NCBI GenBank assembly: GCA_036337015.1
Contig: JAYZEZ010000002.1
Location: 1-64,000 of the forward strand
DNA: 64,000 nt
DNA from: Casp-alpha2 sp036337015
Lineage (GTDB): Bacteria > Pseudomonadota > Alphaproteobacteria > Rhodospirillales > Casp-alpha2
Direction of reading: 5' to 3'
Of the stretch, positions 6,453 through 15,613 are shown in pieces. The position numbers and the translations under genes are program-made. The notes under the pieces are model-generated. The model made no database searches. It was not told where the DNA came from and was given only the letters and a program-made list of their open reading frames with translations. The stretch's first letter is position 1, and each line of letters begins with the position of its first letter.

Positions 6453-6674
6453 TTATTGGTTACTATCCATCCACTTTGGCTTTTTGTTCTCATTTTTCAT
6501 TATTAAGCAGTGTAATAGTCCTATAAAACCAATTATTGGTATAAGGCCGTATATGAAAAAGCCGATTACAGACCTTCCTTTAAATTTTGCAAGTAAAGCA
6601 CAAGCTATAGAACACCCAAAAAGAAGGAAAAACTTCGCCAAATACGACAAAAAGACATACCAAAATTCGATCAT
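6453..6674 (-). CDS. Small membrane protein
   Basis: The 73-residue protein has two predicted membrane helices (about residues 5-27 and 34-58) separated by A-K-F-K-G-R-S. It ends in a charged tail. Its helix-basic loop-helix pattern is common in small inner-membrane proteins without assigned function. There is no ribosome binding site. Its ATG overlaps the TGA of a 13-codon leaderless mini-ORF as ATGA, so translation may be coupled. It is followed by the adhesin-E-like gene. Confidence 0.6.
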   Translation of the reverse strand: MIEFWYVFLSYLAKFFLLFGCSIACALLAKFKGRSVIGFFIYGLIPIIGFIGLLHCLIMKNENKKPKWMDSNQ

Positions 6675-6712
6675 GGGATAGCAAGTGTTATGAGAAGGGT
6701 GAGTGTTTTCAT
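6671..6712 (-). CDS. 13-codon leaderless mini-ORF, ATGA-coupled to next gene
   Basis: The ATG at 6712 follows an extended -10 box by exactly 6 nt. The peptide M-K-T-L-T-L-L-I-T-L-A-I-P looks like the start of a signal peptide. Its TGA overlaps the ATG of the small membrane-protein gene. It may be a decayed secreted-protein start that now feeds ribosomes to the next gene, or a short leader peptide. Confidence 0.35.
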   Translation of the reverse strand: MKTLTLLITLAIP

Positions 6713-6850
6713 CCTAAAACTATAGCAAAATTAGTGTATATTAGTATACGCTAACAGAAATATTCCGTTTTCATGGAATTTATTCCAGTATGGAACAACT
6801 AATAATTTTCGTTATAAGTACTATTATGATGCTAATTTAAGTCTGTGTAT
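6710..6850. repeat. Dispersed intergenic repeat, copy C (diverged)
   Basis: It is collinear with copy A over its length: the promoter, ATTAGTATACGCTAACAGA (core), TATGGAACAACTAATAATTT and GTTATAAGTACTATTATGAT, then GCTAATTTAAGT. It lies between the divergent small membrane-protein gene and the ferredoxin gene, like copy A, which also lies between divergent genes. Confidence 0.6.
6719..6730 (-). promoter_or_regulatory. Extended -10 promoter, repeat copy C
   Basis: The minus strand reads TTTTGCTATAGT: TG extension plus -10 hexamer TATAGT (6719-6724), 6 nt before the ATG at 6712. This hexamer is closest to consensus among the three repeat-borne copies. Confidence 0.5.
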
Positions 6851-6899
6851 GTTTTGGGCAGAAAATTAGATTAAGTTTGAGAAGTATGGAGTTATATAA

Positions 6900-7091
6900 A
6901 TGTCTATCAAACGTGTTTGGATTGATAAAGAAAACTGTATTTGCTGTGGCTTAGCTGAAGGAACTTGCCCAGAAGTATTCAAGATCGTCGATTCAAATAC
7001 CGTTATAGAAGGCGTAGATTACTCTAGCTTTGAGAAAAAAATTAAAGAAGCAGCTGACGAATGCCCCGTTCAAGCTGTTAAATTTGAATAA
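6900..7091 (+). CDS. Small ferredoxin with altered cysteine motif
   Basis: The 63-residue protein has the fold of single-cluster bacterial ferredoxins: M-S-I-K-R-V-W-I-D, a Cys motif, P-E-V-F, then a C-terminal C-P-V-Q-A-V. Ligand candidates are C13, C16 and C55. C23 matches the position that often forms a disulfide. The usual third ligand is Ala19, and there is an extra Cys15. The cluster may therefore be [3Fe-4S], or may use Cys15 or Cys23. It lies 129 bp upstream of the fused ABC exporter on the same strand and could supply electrons to redox steps in the following lipid block; that link is inference. Confidence 0.85.
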   Translation: MSIKRVWIDKENCICCGLAEGTCPEVFKIVDSNTVIEGVDYSSFEKKIKEAADECPVQAVKFE

Positions 7092-7220
7092 AAATCATCT
7101 TACTTAATATATCACTTTACTGTTGTATGTAGAATACAAGAATCATCCATTTTTGTTCGTAAAAACTTAAACCGAACTTTTAAACTCATCATATTGATGT
7201 AAGCAACTAACAGAGGTTAT

Positions 7221-10200
7221 ATGTATTTTGACTTGAGACTATGGGAATATACAGCTGGATTTCGATTGCGAATATTTAATGCAGTATTAGTAGGTGTCCT
7301 AGCCGTTTTTTTTGGTATCTTGCGCCTAGCATTACTAGGCTGGCTCATTGCACTTATTTTCCAGGGCATCCCACTAAGTCAACTGGTCTTACCTGCAGTA
7401 GGTGTTGCAACTGTTATAATAGCACGTGGTGGCCTTGAATATTTACGTACTATGATTGCGCATAATACTGCGGCGTACGTGCAATTGCATCTTCGCACCA
7501 TAATCTTTGATAAAATTATGGTGCTTGGCCCATCCCATTTTGGACTAAAGCGCACAGGTGATGCGGCACTCGCTATGATTGATGGCGTCGAACAGTTGGA
7601 AATTTATTTTGGTCAATATCTACCTCAACTGATCATTTCAGCGATTACGCCTTTCTTAATTTTTGGGGTTGTTGCATTTTTGGATTTTCCAGTAGCAACT
7701 GTCATGCTTGCTGCCGCCTTGGTAACCCTGATTGCACCCCAAGTATTCCATAATTGGGATAAAAAAAATAGTCTCAACCGCTCACGTGCATATAAAGAAT
7801 TTGCCGGAGAGTTTTTAGATGCAATACAGGGACTTGCAACTTTAAAAGCATTTGGGCAAAGCCGCAATCGTACTGAAACACTTAGGCAAAAGGCTCATGA
7901 CCTTTTTAAATCAACTATGTGGGTGCTGGCAACAAACTCACTTGCACGAGGAATTACTGATACTGGAATTGCAGTTGGCGCCGCTGCAACACTTGCTCTT
8001 GGGGCATTTCGTGTAGTTGACGATAGTATGGAGCTCTCCTCACTTGTCATAATCCTAATGCTAGGTGTTGAGGTGTTTCGGCCGCTCCGTGACATGCGTT
8101 CGTTAATGCATAATGGCATGGTCGCACAAGCATCTGCCCAAACAATTTTTAGCATACTCGACTCAAAAGCAATCGTTAAAGAAAAGCCAGGTGTAGATAC
8201 GGTTAACAAATTGGATCCAACAGTGACTTTTGAAAATGTTAGTTTCACCTATCCTGGTGGACCCCAAACTACCCTTGATAACCTTAAATTCGAGGTAAAG
8301 GCGGGTGAGAGAGTCGGGTTTGTGGGACCGAGCGGGGTGGGAAAGTCCTCTATAGTAAAATTACTATTGCGGTTTTATGACCCCACTCAGGGAGCAGTGA
8401 AAATTGGCAACCATAATTTAAAAGAACTTACTTTCGATGATATTCGTTCCCAAATTGCTGTTGTAAGCCAAGATACTTATCTGTTTCACGGAACAGTGAA
8501 TGAAAATCTTAGAATTGGCAACCCGAATGCCACAAAAGAAGAAATAATAGCAGCTTGCCAAGCTTCGAATGCTCAGGAGTTTATTGAACGACTTCCAGAC
8601 GGTTTTGATACCGTTATAGGTGAGCGTGGTATCAAACTATCTGGCGGCCAACGCCAACGCATCGCTATAGCAAGAGCATTATTGCGTGATGCTCCTATAC
8701 TAATTTTAGATGAAGCCTTATCTGCAGTTGATGCTGAGAACGAAGCAATCATTCAAGAGTCCCTCGATAAACTGATGGAGGGTCGTACAACCCTTATTTT
8801 TGCACACCGCCTTTCTAGTTTCATTAGTTCTGATAGAATTTTTACTTTAAGGAAAGGAAAAATAGTGGAGATTGGTACCCATGACGAATTGATGCATAAA
8901 AACGGCTTTTACCAACGTTTAATGGCAGCACAAGATCAAGAATACACTGAAAAAAATATTCGCGAGATTGATAGTGATAGTTTGCAGATGCCTGCAGAAC
9001 AATTGGTATATAACAAAGACAAGACCCAATTTTCATCAACTGATGCTATTATTAAGGCTGAGGGGATTGGTTGGGCTAAGGCAATTCGTGAGCTTTTAAA
9101 ACACATTTTACCTTACAAGGGAAAATTATTCGTCACCTTCTGTTTTGGTATTACACGGGTAATTGCATTCATAGGAATCAGTATAGTCAGTGCATTAGCA
9201 GTTAGAGCTGTTAAGACAGGAGAGCCGTTCATAGATCTTTTGATCCTTCTAGCTGTTCTTGCTCCAGTTGCAGGTATTTTTCATTGGTTTGAATCCTGGA
9301 TTGCTCACGATATGGCTTTTCGCCTTCTTGCAGAAATGCGGATTGCTCTCTTCAAAAAGCTCGATAAATTGGCTCCAGCTTATATGGTGCGGAGACGAAC
9401 TGGTGATATGGTTGCGATGGCTACCCACGACGTAGAAACTGTCGAATATTTCTTTGCGCATACAGTGGCACCAGCCTTCGTTGCAATCCTAATTCCGAGC
9501 TTAGTTATAAGCACACTTTTTTACTTTAGTTGGGAGCTCGCAGTGGCACTTGGACCATTCCTTGGAATTGTAGCAGTTAGTCCATTTATGTTACGTACCA
9601 GAATCGATAAACTAGGCTCCCGCGCAAGAGAGGCCTTAGGGGAACTTAATGCACATGCAGTTGATACAATTCAAGGTCTTAGCGAATTGCTCGCTTTTAA
9701 ACAAACTTTTGAACGCCGTGCTGAGCTCATTGCACGAACAAAAAACCATCATTTTGTTCGTCTGCCTTTTTTTCGCGACCTAACTTTACAGACAACATTT
9801 CTAGAAATTGCAACTGGTTTAGGTGGGTTAGCAGTTATTGTAACAGGATCTAGATTAGTAGATGCTGGAGAACTTGAAAGCGGAATTTTACCGTTGTTAA
9901 CCTTACTCTCTATGGCAACTTTTTTACCGATTTCAGAAATTTCTAATGTTGGAAGGCAATTAGCAGACACGCTTGGCTCAACACGCCGACTTTATGCGGT
10001 TGATAGAGAAGCAATCCCTGTTGTAGACGGCAATGGCGTACCTGCATTAAGAAATGTTTTTGACGGATTACCTATAGAATTTAGAAATGTCGACTTTAAA
10101 TACGAAGTGGGAAATCATAAGGCATTGAATGATGCTAGTTTTGTTTTACCTGCAGGCAAAACTTTAGCATTAGTCGGTCGCTCAGGAGCTGGCAAAACCA

Positions 10201-10817
10201 CTGTTGCACATTTGCTAATGCGATTCTGGGATCCAGAAAATGGTTCCATATACCTAGGCGGACATGACCTACGCAAATATTCACTCGATGAATTGCGTAA
10301 AAAAATAGCCCTTGTAGAACAAGACACATACCTCTTCAACGACACTCTTCGGAAAAACATTTTAATTGCTAATCCAAAAGCTGATGAAAAAAAATTATTA
10401 GAAGCCTTAGAACAGGCTTCATTGACTAGTTTTATTGATTCTCTTCCAGATGGTTTAGATACTAAAGTTGGTGAACGTGGTATGCGTCTTTCCGGAGGGC
10501 AGCGACAACGGGTTGCAATAGCTCGAGCGTTTCTTAAAGATTCGCCTGTCTTGATTTTAGATGAGGCAACTTCGCATTTAGATGCTTTAAACGAACAATC
10601 TATTCACAAAACATTAGAAAAGTTAACAACAATGCGTACAACGATCGTTATTGCACACCGTCTTTCGACTATCCGAAACGCAGATTTAATCGTTGTACTT
10701 GATGAAGGTCGAGTAATAGAAATTGGAACACACGACGAGTTGCTTGCAAAAGAGAAAGCTTATGCCAGACTAGTTTTAAATCAACTGTCACATGCTAGAA
10801 AATTTAATAAAAATTAA
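7221..10817 (+). CDS. Fused CydDC-like ABC exporter (two half-transporters in one chain)
   Basis: The 1198-residue protein is laid out membrane domain, ATPase, membrane domain, ATPase. The first ATPase has G-P-S-G-V-G-K-S-S (about 367), L-S-G-G-Q-R-Q-R (about 473) and D-E-A-L-S-A-V-D. The second has G-R-S-G-A-G-K-T-T (about 985), L-S-G-G-Q-R-Q-R (about 1089) and D-E-A-T-S-H-L-D. The first membrane domain resembles CydD (R-T-G-D-A, G-V-E-Q-L-E-I-Y-F, Y-L-P-Q). CydDC exports glutathione/cysteine for periplasmic redox and cytochrome bd assembly. Here no cydAB is near, so the substrate is uncertain. GAGG lies 5 nt before the ATG. Confidence 0.85.
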   Translation: MYFDLRLWEYTAGFRLRIFNAVLVGVLAVFFGILRLALLGWLIALIFQGIPLSQLVLPAVGVATVIIARGGLEYLRTMIAHNTAAYVQLHLRTIIFDKIMVLGPSHFGLKRTGDAALAMIDGVEQLEIYFGQYLPQLIISAITPFLIFGVVAFLDFPVATVMLAAALVTLIAPQVFHNWDKKNSLNRSRAYKEFAGEFLDAIQGLATLKAFGQSRNRTETLRQKAHDLFKSTMWVLATNSLARGITDTGIAVGAAATLALGAFRVVDDSMELSSLVIILMLGVEVFRPLRDMRSLMHNGMVAQASAQTIFSILDSKAIVKEKPGVDTVNKLDPTVTFENVSFTYPGGPQTTLDNLKFEVKAGERVGFVGPSGVGKSSIVKLLLRFYDPTQGAVKIGNHNLKELTFDDIRSQIAVVSQDTYLFHGTVNENLRIGNPNATKEEIIAACQASNAQEFIERLPDGFDTVIGERGIKLSGGQRQRIAIARALLRDAPILILDEALSAVDAENEAIIQESLDKLMEGRTTLIFAHRLSSFISSDRIFTLRKGKIVEIGTHDELMHKNGFYQRLMAAQDQEYTEKNIREIDSDSLQMPAEQLVYNKDKTQFSSTDAIIKAEGIGWAKAIRELLKHILPYKGKLFVTFCFGITRVIAFIGISIVSALAVRAVKTGEPFIDLLILLAVLAPVAGIFHWFESWIAHDMAFRLLAEMRIALFKKLDKLAPAYMVRRRTGDMVAMATHDVETVEYFFAHTVAPAFVAILIPSLVISTLFYFSWELAVALGPFLGIVAVSPFMLRTRIDKLGSRAREALGELNAHAVDTIQGLSELLAFKQTFERRAELIARTKNHHFVRLPFFRDLTLQTTFLEIATGLGGLAVIVTGSRLVDAGELESGILPLLTLLSMATFLPISEISNVGRQLADTLGSTRRLYAVDREAIPVVDGNGVPALRNVFDGLPIEFRNVDFKYEVGNHKALNDASFVLPAGKTLALVGRSGAGKTTVAHLLMRFWDPENGSIYLGGHDLRKYSLDELRKKIALVEQDTYLFNDTLRKNILIANPKADEKKLLEALEQASLTSFIDSLPDGLDTKVGERGMRLSGGQRQRVAIARAFLKDSPVLILDEATSHLDALNEQSIHKTLEKLTTMRTTIVIAHRLSTIRNADLIVVLDEGRVIEIGTHDELLAKEKAYARLVLNQLSHARKFNKN

Positions 10818-10896
10818 TTCATCAATTTTAAAACAATTAAATTTATAAAAGAAATCAAAATTGAACTTCACCCAATCTAACAAAAATATACTGCCT

Positions 10897-12216
10897 ATGA
10901 ACATTGCAATAATAGGCACCGGCATTGCTGGCATGTCGGCAGCATGGTTGTTATCAAAACAACATCAGATCACAGTCTATGAACAGCAGGCAAGGATTGG
11001 GGGGCACTCTAATACTGTTGAGACTTCAATTGATGGAATTGTAACACCAGTGGACACCGGATTCATCGTATATAATGATCGGAATTATCCAAATTTAATT
11101 GCATTGTTTGATACATTAGGTGTTAAAACGAAAGCTAGCGAGATGTCATTTTCAGTATCTTTGAATAATGGCAATTTAGAATATTCTGGTACAAGTATAA
11201 ATGGTTTGCTTGGACAACGTAGGAACATCATCCGACCCCGTTTTTGGCAAATGATATCGGGCGTTATGCGTTTTTATCGTGAAGCACCTGAGCTTTTAAA
11301 AGAGCCCATGAGGGTTGATTACAGCCTTGGACAATATCTTTTCGAGAACAATTACTCAAAAGACTTTATAAACGACCACTTGTTACCGATGGGTGCAGCT
11401 ATTTGGTCAACTTCACCCTCTGAGATAGAAGCATATCCAGCCCAAGCATTTGTTCGATTTTTCGAAAGCCATGGTCTCCTTTTATTAAAAAATAGGCCTA
11501 ACTGGCGAACAGTTGATGGCGGCAGTAAAGAATATGTCAAAAAAATCACAGAATCATTTGCAGATTGCATTAAATTTTGTGGGGTAAAGTCTGTGCAACG
11601 AGAGAATGAACAAATCACCATCGTAGATCATGCAAATAAAGCAAAATCGTTTGATCATGTCGTCATCGCAACACATGCAGACGAAGCCTTCCAGTTACTC
11701 TCAGATTCTGACGAAAAAGAAAAAAAACTGCTGGGGTCTTGGCGATATACACAAAATCGTGCAGTACTACATACCGATCGATCTTTTATGCCAATACGAA
11801 AGCGTACCTGGTCGAGCTGGAACTTCATTGAAAGACAAAAAAATAATGCATCAAACAATCTTTGCGTCACCTATTGGATGAACCGCTTACAATCACTTGA
11901 CCACACTACATCACTGTTTGTAACCTTAAATCCAACACATGAACCTTCAGAAAAATCCATTATACAAGAGTTTGACTATACACATCCATTCTTTGATCAA
12001 GCGGCTCTTATTTCTCAGCAAAATCTGTGGAGCCTTCAAGGCCATAGACGCACTTGGTATTGTGGAAGTTATTTTGGATATGGCTTTCATGAAGATGGAT
12101 TGCAGTCCGGACTGGCTGTTGCTGAACAGCTTGGTGGACAAAAAAGGCCTTGGAAAGTAGCCAATGAAAATGAACGTCTTCATCTCCAAAACAACGCTCT
12201 AGGAACCACAGAATGA
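10897..12216 (+). CDS. FAD-dependent amine-oxidase-like oxidoreductase (COG2907 type)
   Basis: The N-terminal dinucleotide site reads I-A-I-I-G-T-G-I-A-G-M-S-A-A, followed by Y-E-Q-Q-A-R-I-G-G-H and V-D-T-G-F-I-V-Y-N-D. The C-terminal region has W-Y-C-G-S-Y-F-G-Y-G-F-H-E-D-G, a hallmark of this flavoprotein family next to DUF1365 and cyclopropane-synthase-like genes. It probably oxidises or desaturates a phospholipid acyl chain. I use the ATG at 10897; a TTG at 10861 extends the frame but lies before the family's normal start. It overlaps the next gene by 4 nt (ATGA), showing an operon. Confidence 0.85.
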   Translation: MNIAIIGTGIAGMSAAWLLSKQHQITVYEQQARIGGHSNTVETSIDGIVTPVDTGFIVYNDRNYPNLIALFDTLGVKTKASEMSFSVSLNNGNLEYSGTSINGLLGQRRNIIRPRFWQMISGVMRFYREAPELLKEPMRVDYSLGQYLFENNYSKDFINDHLLPMGAAIWSTSPSEIEAYPAQAFVRFFESHGLLLLKNRPNWRTVDGGSKEYVKKITESFADCIKFCGVKSVQRENEQITIVDHANKAKSFDHVVIATHADEAFQLLSDSDEKEKKLLGSWRYTQNRAVLHTDRSFMPIRKRTWSSWNFIERQKNNASNNLCVTYWMNRLQSLDHTTSLFVTLNPTHEPSEKSIIQEFDYTHPFFDQAALISQQNLWSLQGHRRTWYCGSYFGYGFHEDGLQSGLAVAEQLGGQKRPWKVANENERLHLQNNALGTTE

Positions 12217-13004
12217 GATTGAATTCAGCTATATACGAAGGCAACGTAATTCATATTAGAGTTCGCCCAAAAAAACATCGACTACTCTATAAAGTTTTCT
12301 CTATGCTTCTTGATATTGATGAACTGTCATCTTTGGATGATCGTTTGAAGCTATTTGGTTACAACTGTTGGGCTCCATTAGCATTTTTTGACCGGGATCA
12401 CGGTCCTCTAACAGATGGAACTTTACGGCCATGGGTTGAAAATCACATGGAAAATGCTGGTTTGTCTCCAGATGGGGGTCCCATACGACTATTATGTTAT
12501 CCGCGCGTATTTGGTTTTGTATTCAATCCCATCAGTATATTTTTTTGTTACGATCGAAAAAATACTTTAGTAGCGATCCTATATGAGGTTTGCAATACCT
12601 ATAAAGAACGGCATACCTACGTAATCCCTGTTAATAAATCATCTGGCAAAACAATTCGGCAAAACTGTTCTAAAAAACTTTATGTTTCACCCTTTATTGA
12701 CATGAATGGCGAATATCACTTTCGAATAATTCCTCCTGAAAAAAACATAAAAACCATTATCCGCCATATAGATTCGGATGGTCCATTGTTGACAGCATCG
12801 TTTGTTGGTGAGAAAAAACCCTTCAATGAATTTGTCTTGGCAGCATGCCTGCTAAGATTTCCTTTATTAACGTTTAAAATTGTTGCTGGAATCCACTTCG
12901 AAGCACTACAGCTATGGCTAAAAGGACTAAAAATCTTCATTCATAAGCCCGCAAGTCAAACAGTTGATAGTAGCACTGTGTCAGTAAATACAACACGGCA
13001 TTAA
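12213..13004 (+). CDS. DUF1365 family protein
   Basis: The 263-residue protein has the family's marks: Y-E-G-N-V-I-H-I-R near the start, D-R-D-H-G near residue 67, Y-P-R-V-F-G-F-V-F-N-P-I-S near 95-107, and V-C-N-T-Y-K-E-R-H. The biochemical role is not established in what I can read; members nearly always sit between the flavoprotein and the cyclopropane-synthase-like methyltransferase, as here. It is translationally coupled to the upstream gene (ATGA) and 7 bp from the next. Confidence 0.85.
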   Translation: MRLNSAIYEGNVIHIRVRPKKHRLLYKVFSMLLDIDELSSLDDRLKLFGYNCWAPLAFFDRDHGPLTDGTLRPWVENHMENAGLSPDGGPIRLLCYPRVFGFVFNPISIFFCYDRKNTLVAILYEVCNTYKERHTYVIPVNKSSGKTIRQNCSKKLYVSPFIDMNGEYHFRIIPPEKNIKTIIRHIDSDGPLLTASFVGEKKPFNEFVLAACLLRFPLLTFKIVAGIHFEALQLWLKGLKIFIHKPASQTVDSSTVSVNTTRH

Positions 13005-13011
13005 ATTTATC

Positions 13012-14244
13012 ATGAGAACCTCATTTGAAAGTCCTAATGGACAGATTCGCCCCAAACAAATCCGAAATCACTGGGGAATAATTGAATTAATAGTTTCACG
13101 ATACTTTTCCAAAATTCATAAAGGACGTTTAACCGTTGAATTTCCCTCAGGGGCTTGTCTTGAATTTGTTGGCATAGAGCCTGGCCCCCAAGCTTTTTTA
13201 AAAATAAAAAAATTTCGATTATTGCCAAAGATGCTTTTCTACGGAGATCTAGGTATGGCTGAAAGTTTTATGGCTGACGACTGGAATACAACTGATTTGG
13301 CAAAACTTCTACACTTAGGTGATGTGAACGCTACTGCCTTAAAGCAAGTGTACGTTAAAACTAGCATTGCACGAACTTTAGACCGCATCCGGCATAGAAA
13401 ACGAAAAAACACTCCTACTGGAAGTCGTCGAAATATAGCTTCTCATTATGACCTAGGAAATCAGTTCTATTGCAAATGGCTTGACCAAAGCATGAGTTAC
13501 TCATCTGCCTTGTTTAAAAATTTCAACGAAACAATAGAAGTAGCTCAGCGCCGGAAGTATCTTCGCATAGCAGAAAAAATAAATTTAAAACCTGGTCAGG
13601 TAGTTTTGGAAATTGGCTGCGGTTGGGGAGGATTTGCTGAAATTGCTGCAGCAGAGTTTGATTGTAAGGTGGTAGGTATAACGCTCTCAAAAGAGCAGGC
13701 TGCTTATACAAAAACACGTATAGAAAATTTACAATTATCCGATAAAGTGGACGTTCGTTTGCAGGACTATCGTGACGTCGAAGGGAATTTCGACAAAATT
13801 GTTTCTATAGAAATGTTTGAGGCAGTAGGTGAAGAGTATTGGCATACCTATCTCGATGTTATTGCGCGCTGTTTAAAGCCTGATGGACAGGCCGCTCTTC
13901 AAATAATAACGATTGATAATGATAGATACTTAACTTATCGCAATAACCCCGAGTTTATTCAACGTTATATCTTTCCAGGTGGCATGCTGCCAAGCCAACT
14001 TGCACTGGCAAACGCCATCTCTCTAGCAAAGCTTAAAATTACGGATTCGTTTTTTTTCGGCAAGTCTTATGCCGAAACCCTTAGGCGTTGGGATCAAGCT
14101 TTCCAGGTTAATTGGCCAGAAATAAAAAAACTTAATTTTGACGAGCGCTTCTATAGAATGTGGAGATACTATCTTTGCTACTGCGAAGTAGGATTTGATC
14201 GAGGCGCAATTGACGTTGGCCAGTTCATAATTGAACGGGAATGA
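13012..14244 (+). CDS. Cyclopropane-fatty-acid-synthase-like methyltransferase
   Basis: The 410-residue protein has the S-adenosylmethionine site V-L-E-I-G-C-G-W-G-G-F (198-208), preceded by the lipid-binding signature S-H-Y-D-L-G-N-Q-F-Y (144-153) and W-L-D-Q-S-M-S-Y-S. The family methylates unsaturated acyl chains of membrane phospholipids. Given the partners, the product may be a methylated or furan acyl chain rather than a plain cyclopropane. It overlaps the next gene by 4 nt. Its length is close to the usual size of this family. Confidence 0.88.
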   Translation: MRTSFESPNGQIRPKQIRNHWGIIELIVSRYFSKIHKGRLTVEFPSGACLEFVGIEPGPQAFLKIKKFRLLPKMLFYGDLGMAESFMADDWNTTDLAKLLHLGDVNATALKQVYVKTSIARTLDRIRHRKRKNTPTGSRRNIASHYDLGNQFYCKWLDQSMSYSSALFKNFNETIEVAQRRKYLRIAEKINLKPGQVVLEIGCGWGGFAEIAAAEFDCKVVGITLSKEQAAYTKTRIENLQLSDKVDVRLQDYRDVEGNFDKIVSIEMFEAVGEEYWHTYLDVIARCLKPDGQAALQIITIDNDRYLTYRNNPEFIQRYIFPGGMLPSQLALANAISLAKLKITDSFFFGKSYAETLRRWDQAFQVNWPEIKKLNFDERFYRMWRYYLCYCEVGFDRGAIDVGQFIIERE

Positions 14245-15605
14245 AAGACAGGGCTCACATTAAGCTGTCGTTACGTGTGCTTCTGGCGTACATATTACCC
14301 GCCTTTGTTATCGCATTACCTACAATACCAGTCTACATACATTTACCAGCCCTTTATGGCATTAAATTTGGTCTAGGTTTAGCTACTGTTGGGTTTGTTT
14401 TACTCGCAGCCAGGATATTTGATACAGTCAGCGATCCCATAGTTGGTATTTTAAGCGATAGATTGAATTTTCGTGGTGCGCACCGTAAGCCATGGATAGC
14501 TTTAGGTTCTATTATTGCTGCTGCAGGTCTTTTAAAGGTACTGAATCCCCCCCCTGTAATAGATAGTAGCTATTTATTATGCTGGAGCATTGTCCTTTAT
14601 ACGGGTTGGACACTAGTGGCTGTTCCTTATTTAACTTGGGGGGCGGAATTAAGTGGAGACTACAATGAGCGGGCTCGTATTACATCGTGGAGAGAAGGAT
14701 CAGCCTTAATCGGCATTCTATTCACCGGAGCAATTTCTGCTATAGCTCCAAGCTTAGGTTGGGACCAACAAGAGGCCTTAATTAAAATTTCCTGGTTTGC
14801 TATAGGTCTTGGTGCTTTCTCCATTCCAATCATGCTTTGGACGGTTCCAGATAAAAGTAAAAAGAGAGTAGTGAGCCCAAGACTCAAAACAACAGTGTAC
14901 ATATCAAACCTAAAAACTATTTTTTACAACAAACCATTCTTATTATTACTTTCTGCCTGGTTCATTAATGGTTTGGCCAATGGGATTCCCGCAGCATTAT
15001 TCCTTATTTATTTAGAGCATGGTCTAGGTGCTAATCACGAAATCAGACCTCTTTTCATCCTTATCTATTTTCTATCTGCTGTAACCGCAATCCCTATGTG
15101 GATTTATTTAAGCCGTATTTTTGGCAAACACCGAGCCTGGTGTTGGGCTATGATATTAGCATCTGCTGCATTCATTACGGTACCTATTATACCACCAGAA
15201 TCATTCAAATTATTTGCAACTATTTGTATAATTACAGGCATGGCTTTAGGAGCGGATCTTGCTCTTCCACCAGCAATACAGGCGGATGTTGTCGATTACG
15301 ATCGCTGGCGATTTAATGAAGAAAGAGCGGGTGTTCAATTTGCCATTTGGGGCATGAGCACAAAATTATCTTTAGCAATAGCAGTTGGGCTAGCGCTTCC
15401 CGGCTTGGAAGCTCTTGGTTTTAATCCGAAGGATCCTACAACAGATGGCGTTAATTATTTAGTGGCTATCTACTCACTCGCGCCAGTCTTAATTAAAATT
15501 TCAGCTGTTGTATTAATTTGGCGATTTCCAATCAATAAAAAGAAACATAGGATCATCACTCAGAGTTTGAAGCGCTCTCATTTAAAACACAAAATAAAAA
15601 GGTAA
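14241..15605 (+). CDS. GPH-type MFS transporter
   Basis: The 454-residue protein has about twelve membrane segments and the GPH (MelB-like) signature A-A-R-I-F-D-T-V-S-D-P-I-V-G with S-D-R-L-N near residues 54-76, then R-K-P-W-I. GPH carriers couple solute uptake to cations. In this conserved block the substrate is unknown; a lipid-related or protective solute is possible. Its ATG overlaps the TGA of the methyltransferase gene. Confidence 0.8.
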   Translation: MKDRAHIKLSLRVLLAYILPAFVIALPTIPVYIHLPALYGIKFGLGLATVGFVLLAARIFDTVSDPIVGILSDRLNFRGAHRKPWIALGSIIAAAGLLKVLNPPPVIDSSYLLCWSIVLYTGWTLVAVPYLTWGAELSGDYNERARITSWREGSALIGILFTGAISAIAPSLGWDQQEALIKISWFAIGLGAFSIPIMLWTVPDKSKKRVVSPRLKTTVYISNLKTIFYNKPFLLLLSAWFINGLANGIPAALFLIYLEHGLGANHEIRPLFILIYFLSAVTAIPMWIYLSRIFGKHRAWCWAMILASAAFITVPIIPPESFKLFATICIITGMALGADLALPPAIQADVVDYDRWRFNEERAGVQFAIWGMSTKLSLAIAVGLALPGLEALGFNPKDPTTDGVNYLVAIYSLAPVLIKISAVVLIWRFPINKKKHRIITQSLKRSHLKHKIKR

Positions 15606-15613
15606 AATACATC

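Noticed and set aside
10115..10360. Overlapping minus-strand frames inside the ABC exporter
   Set aside because: They mirror the second ATPase domain codons and have no independent start signals.
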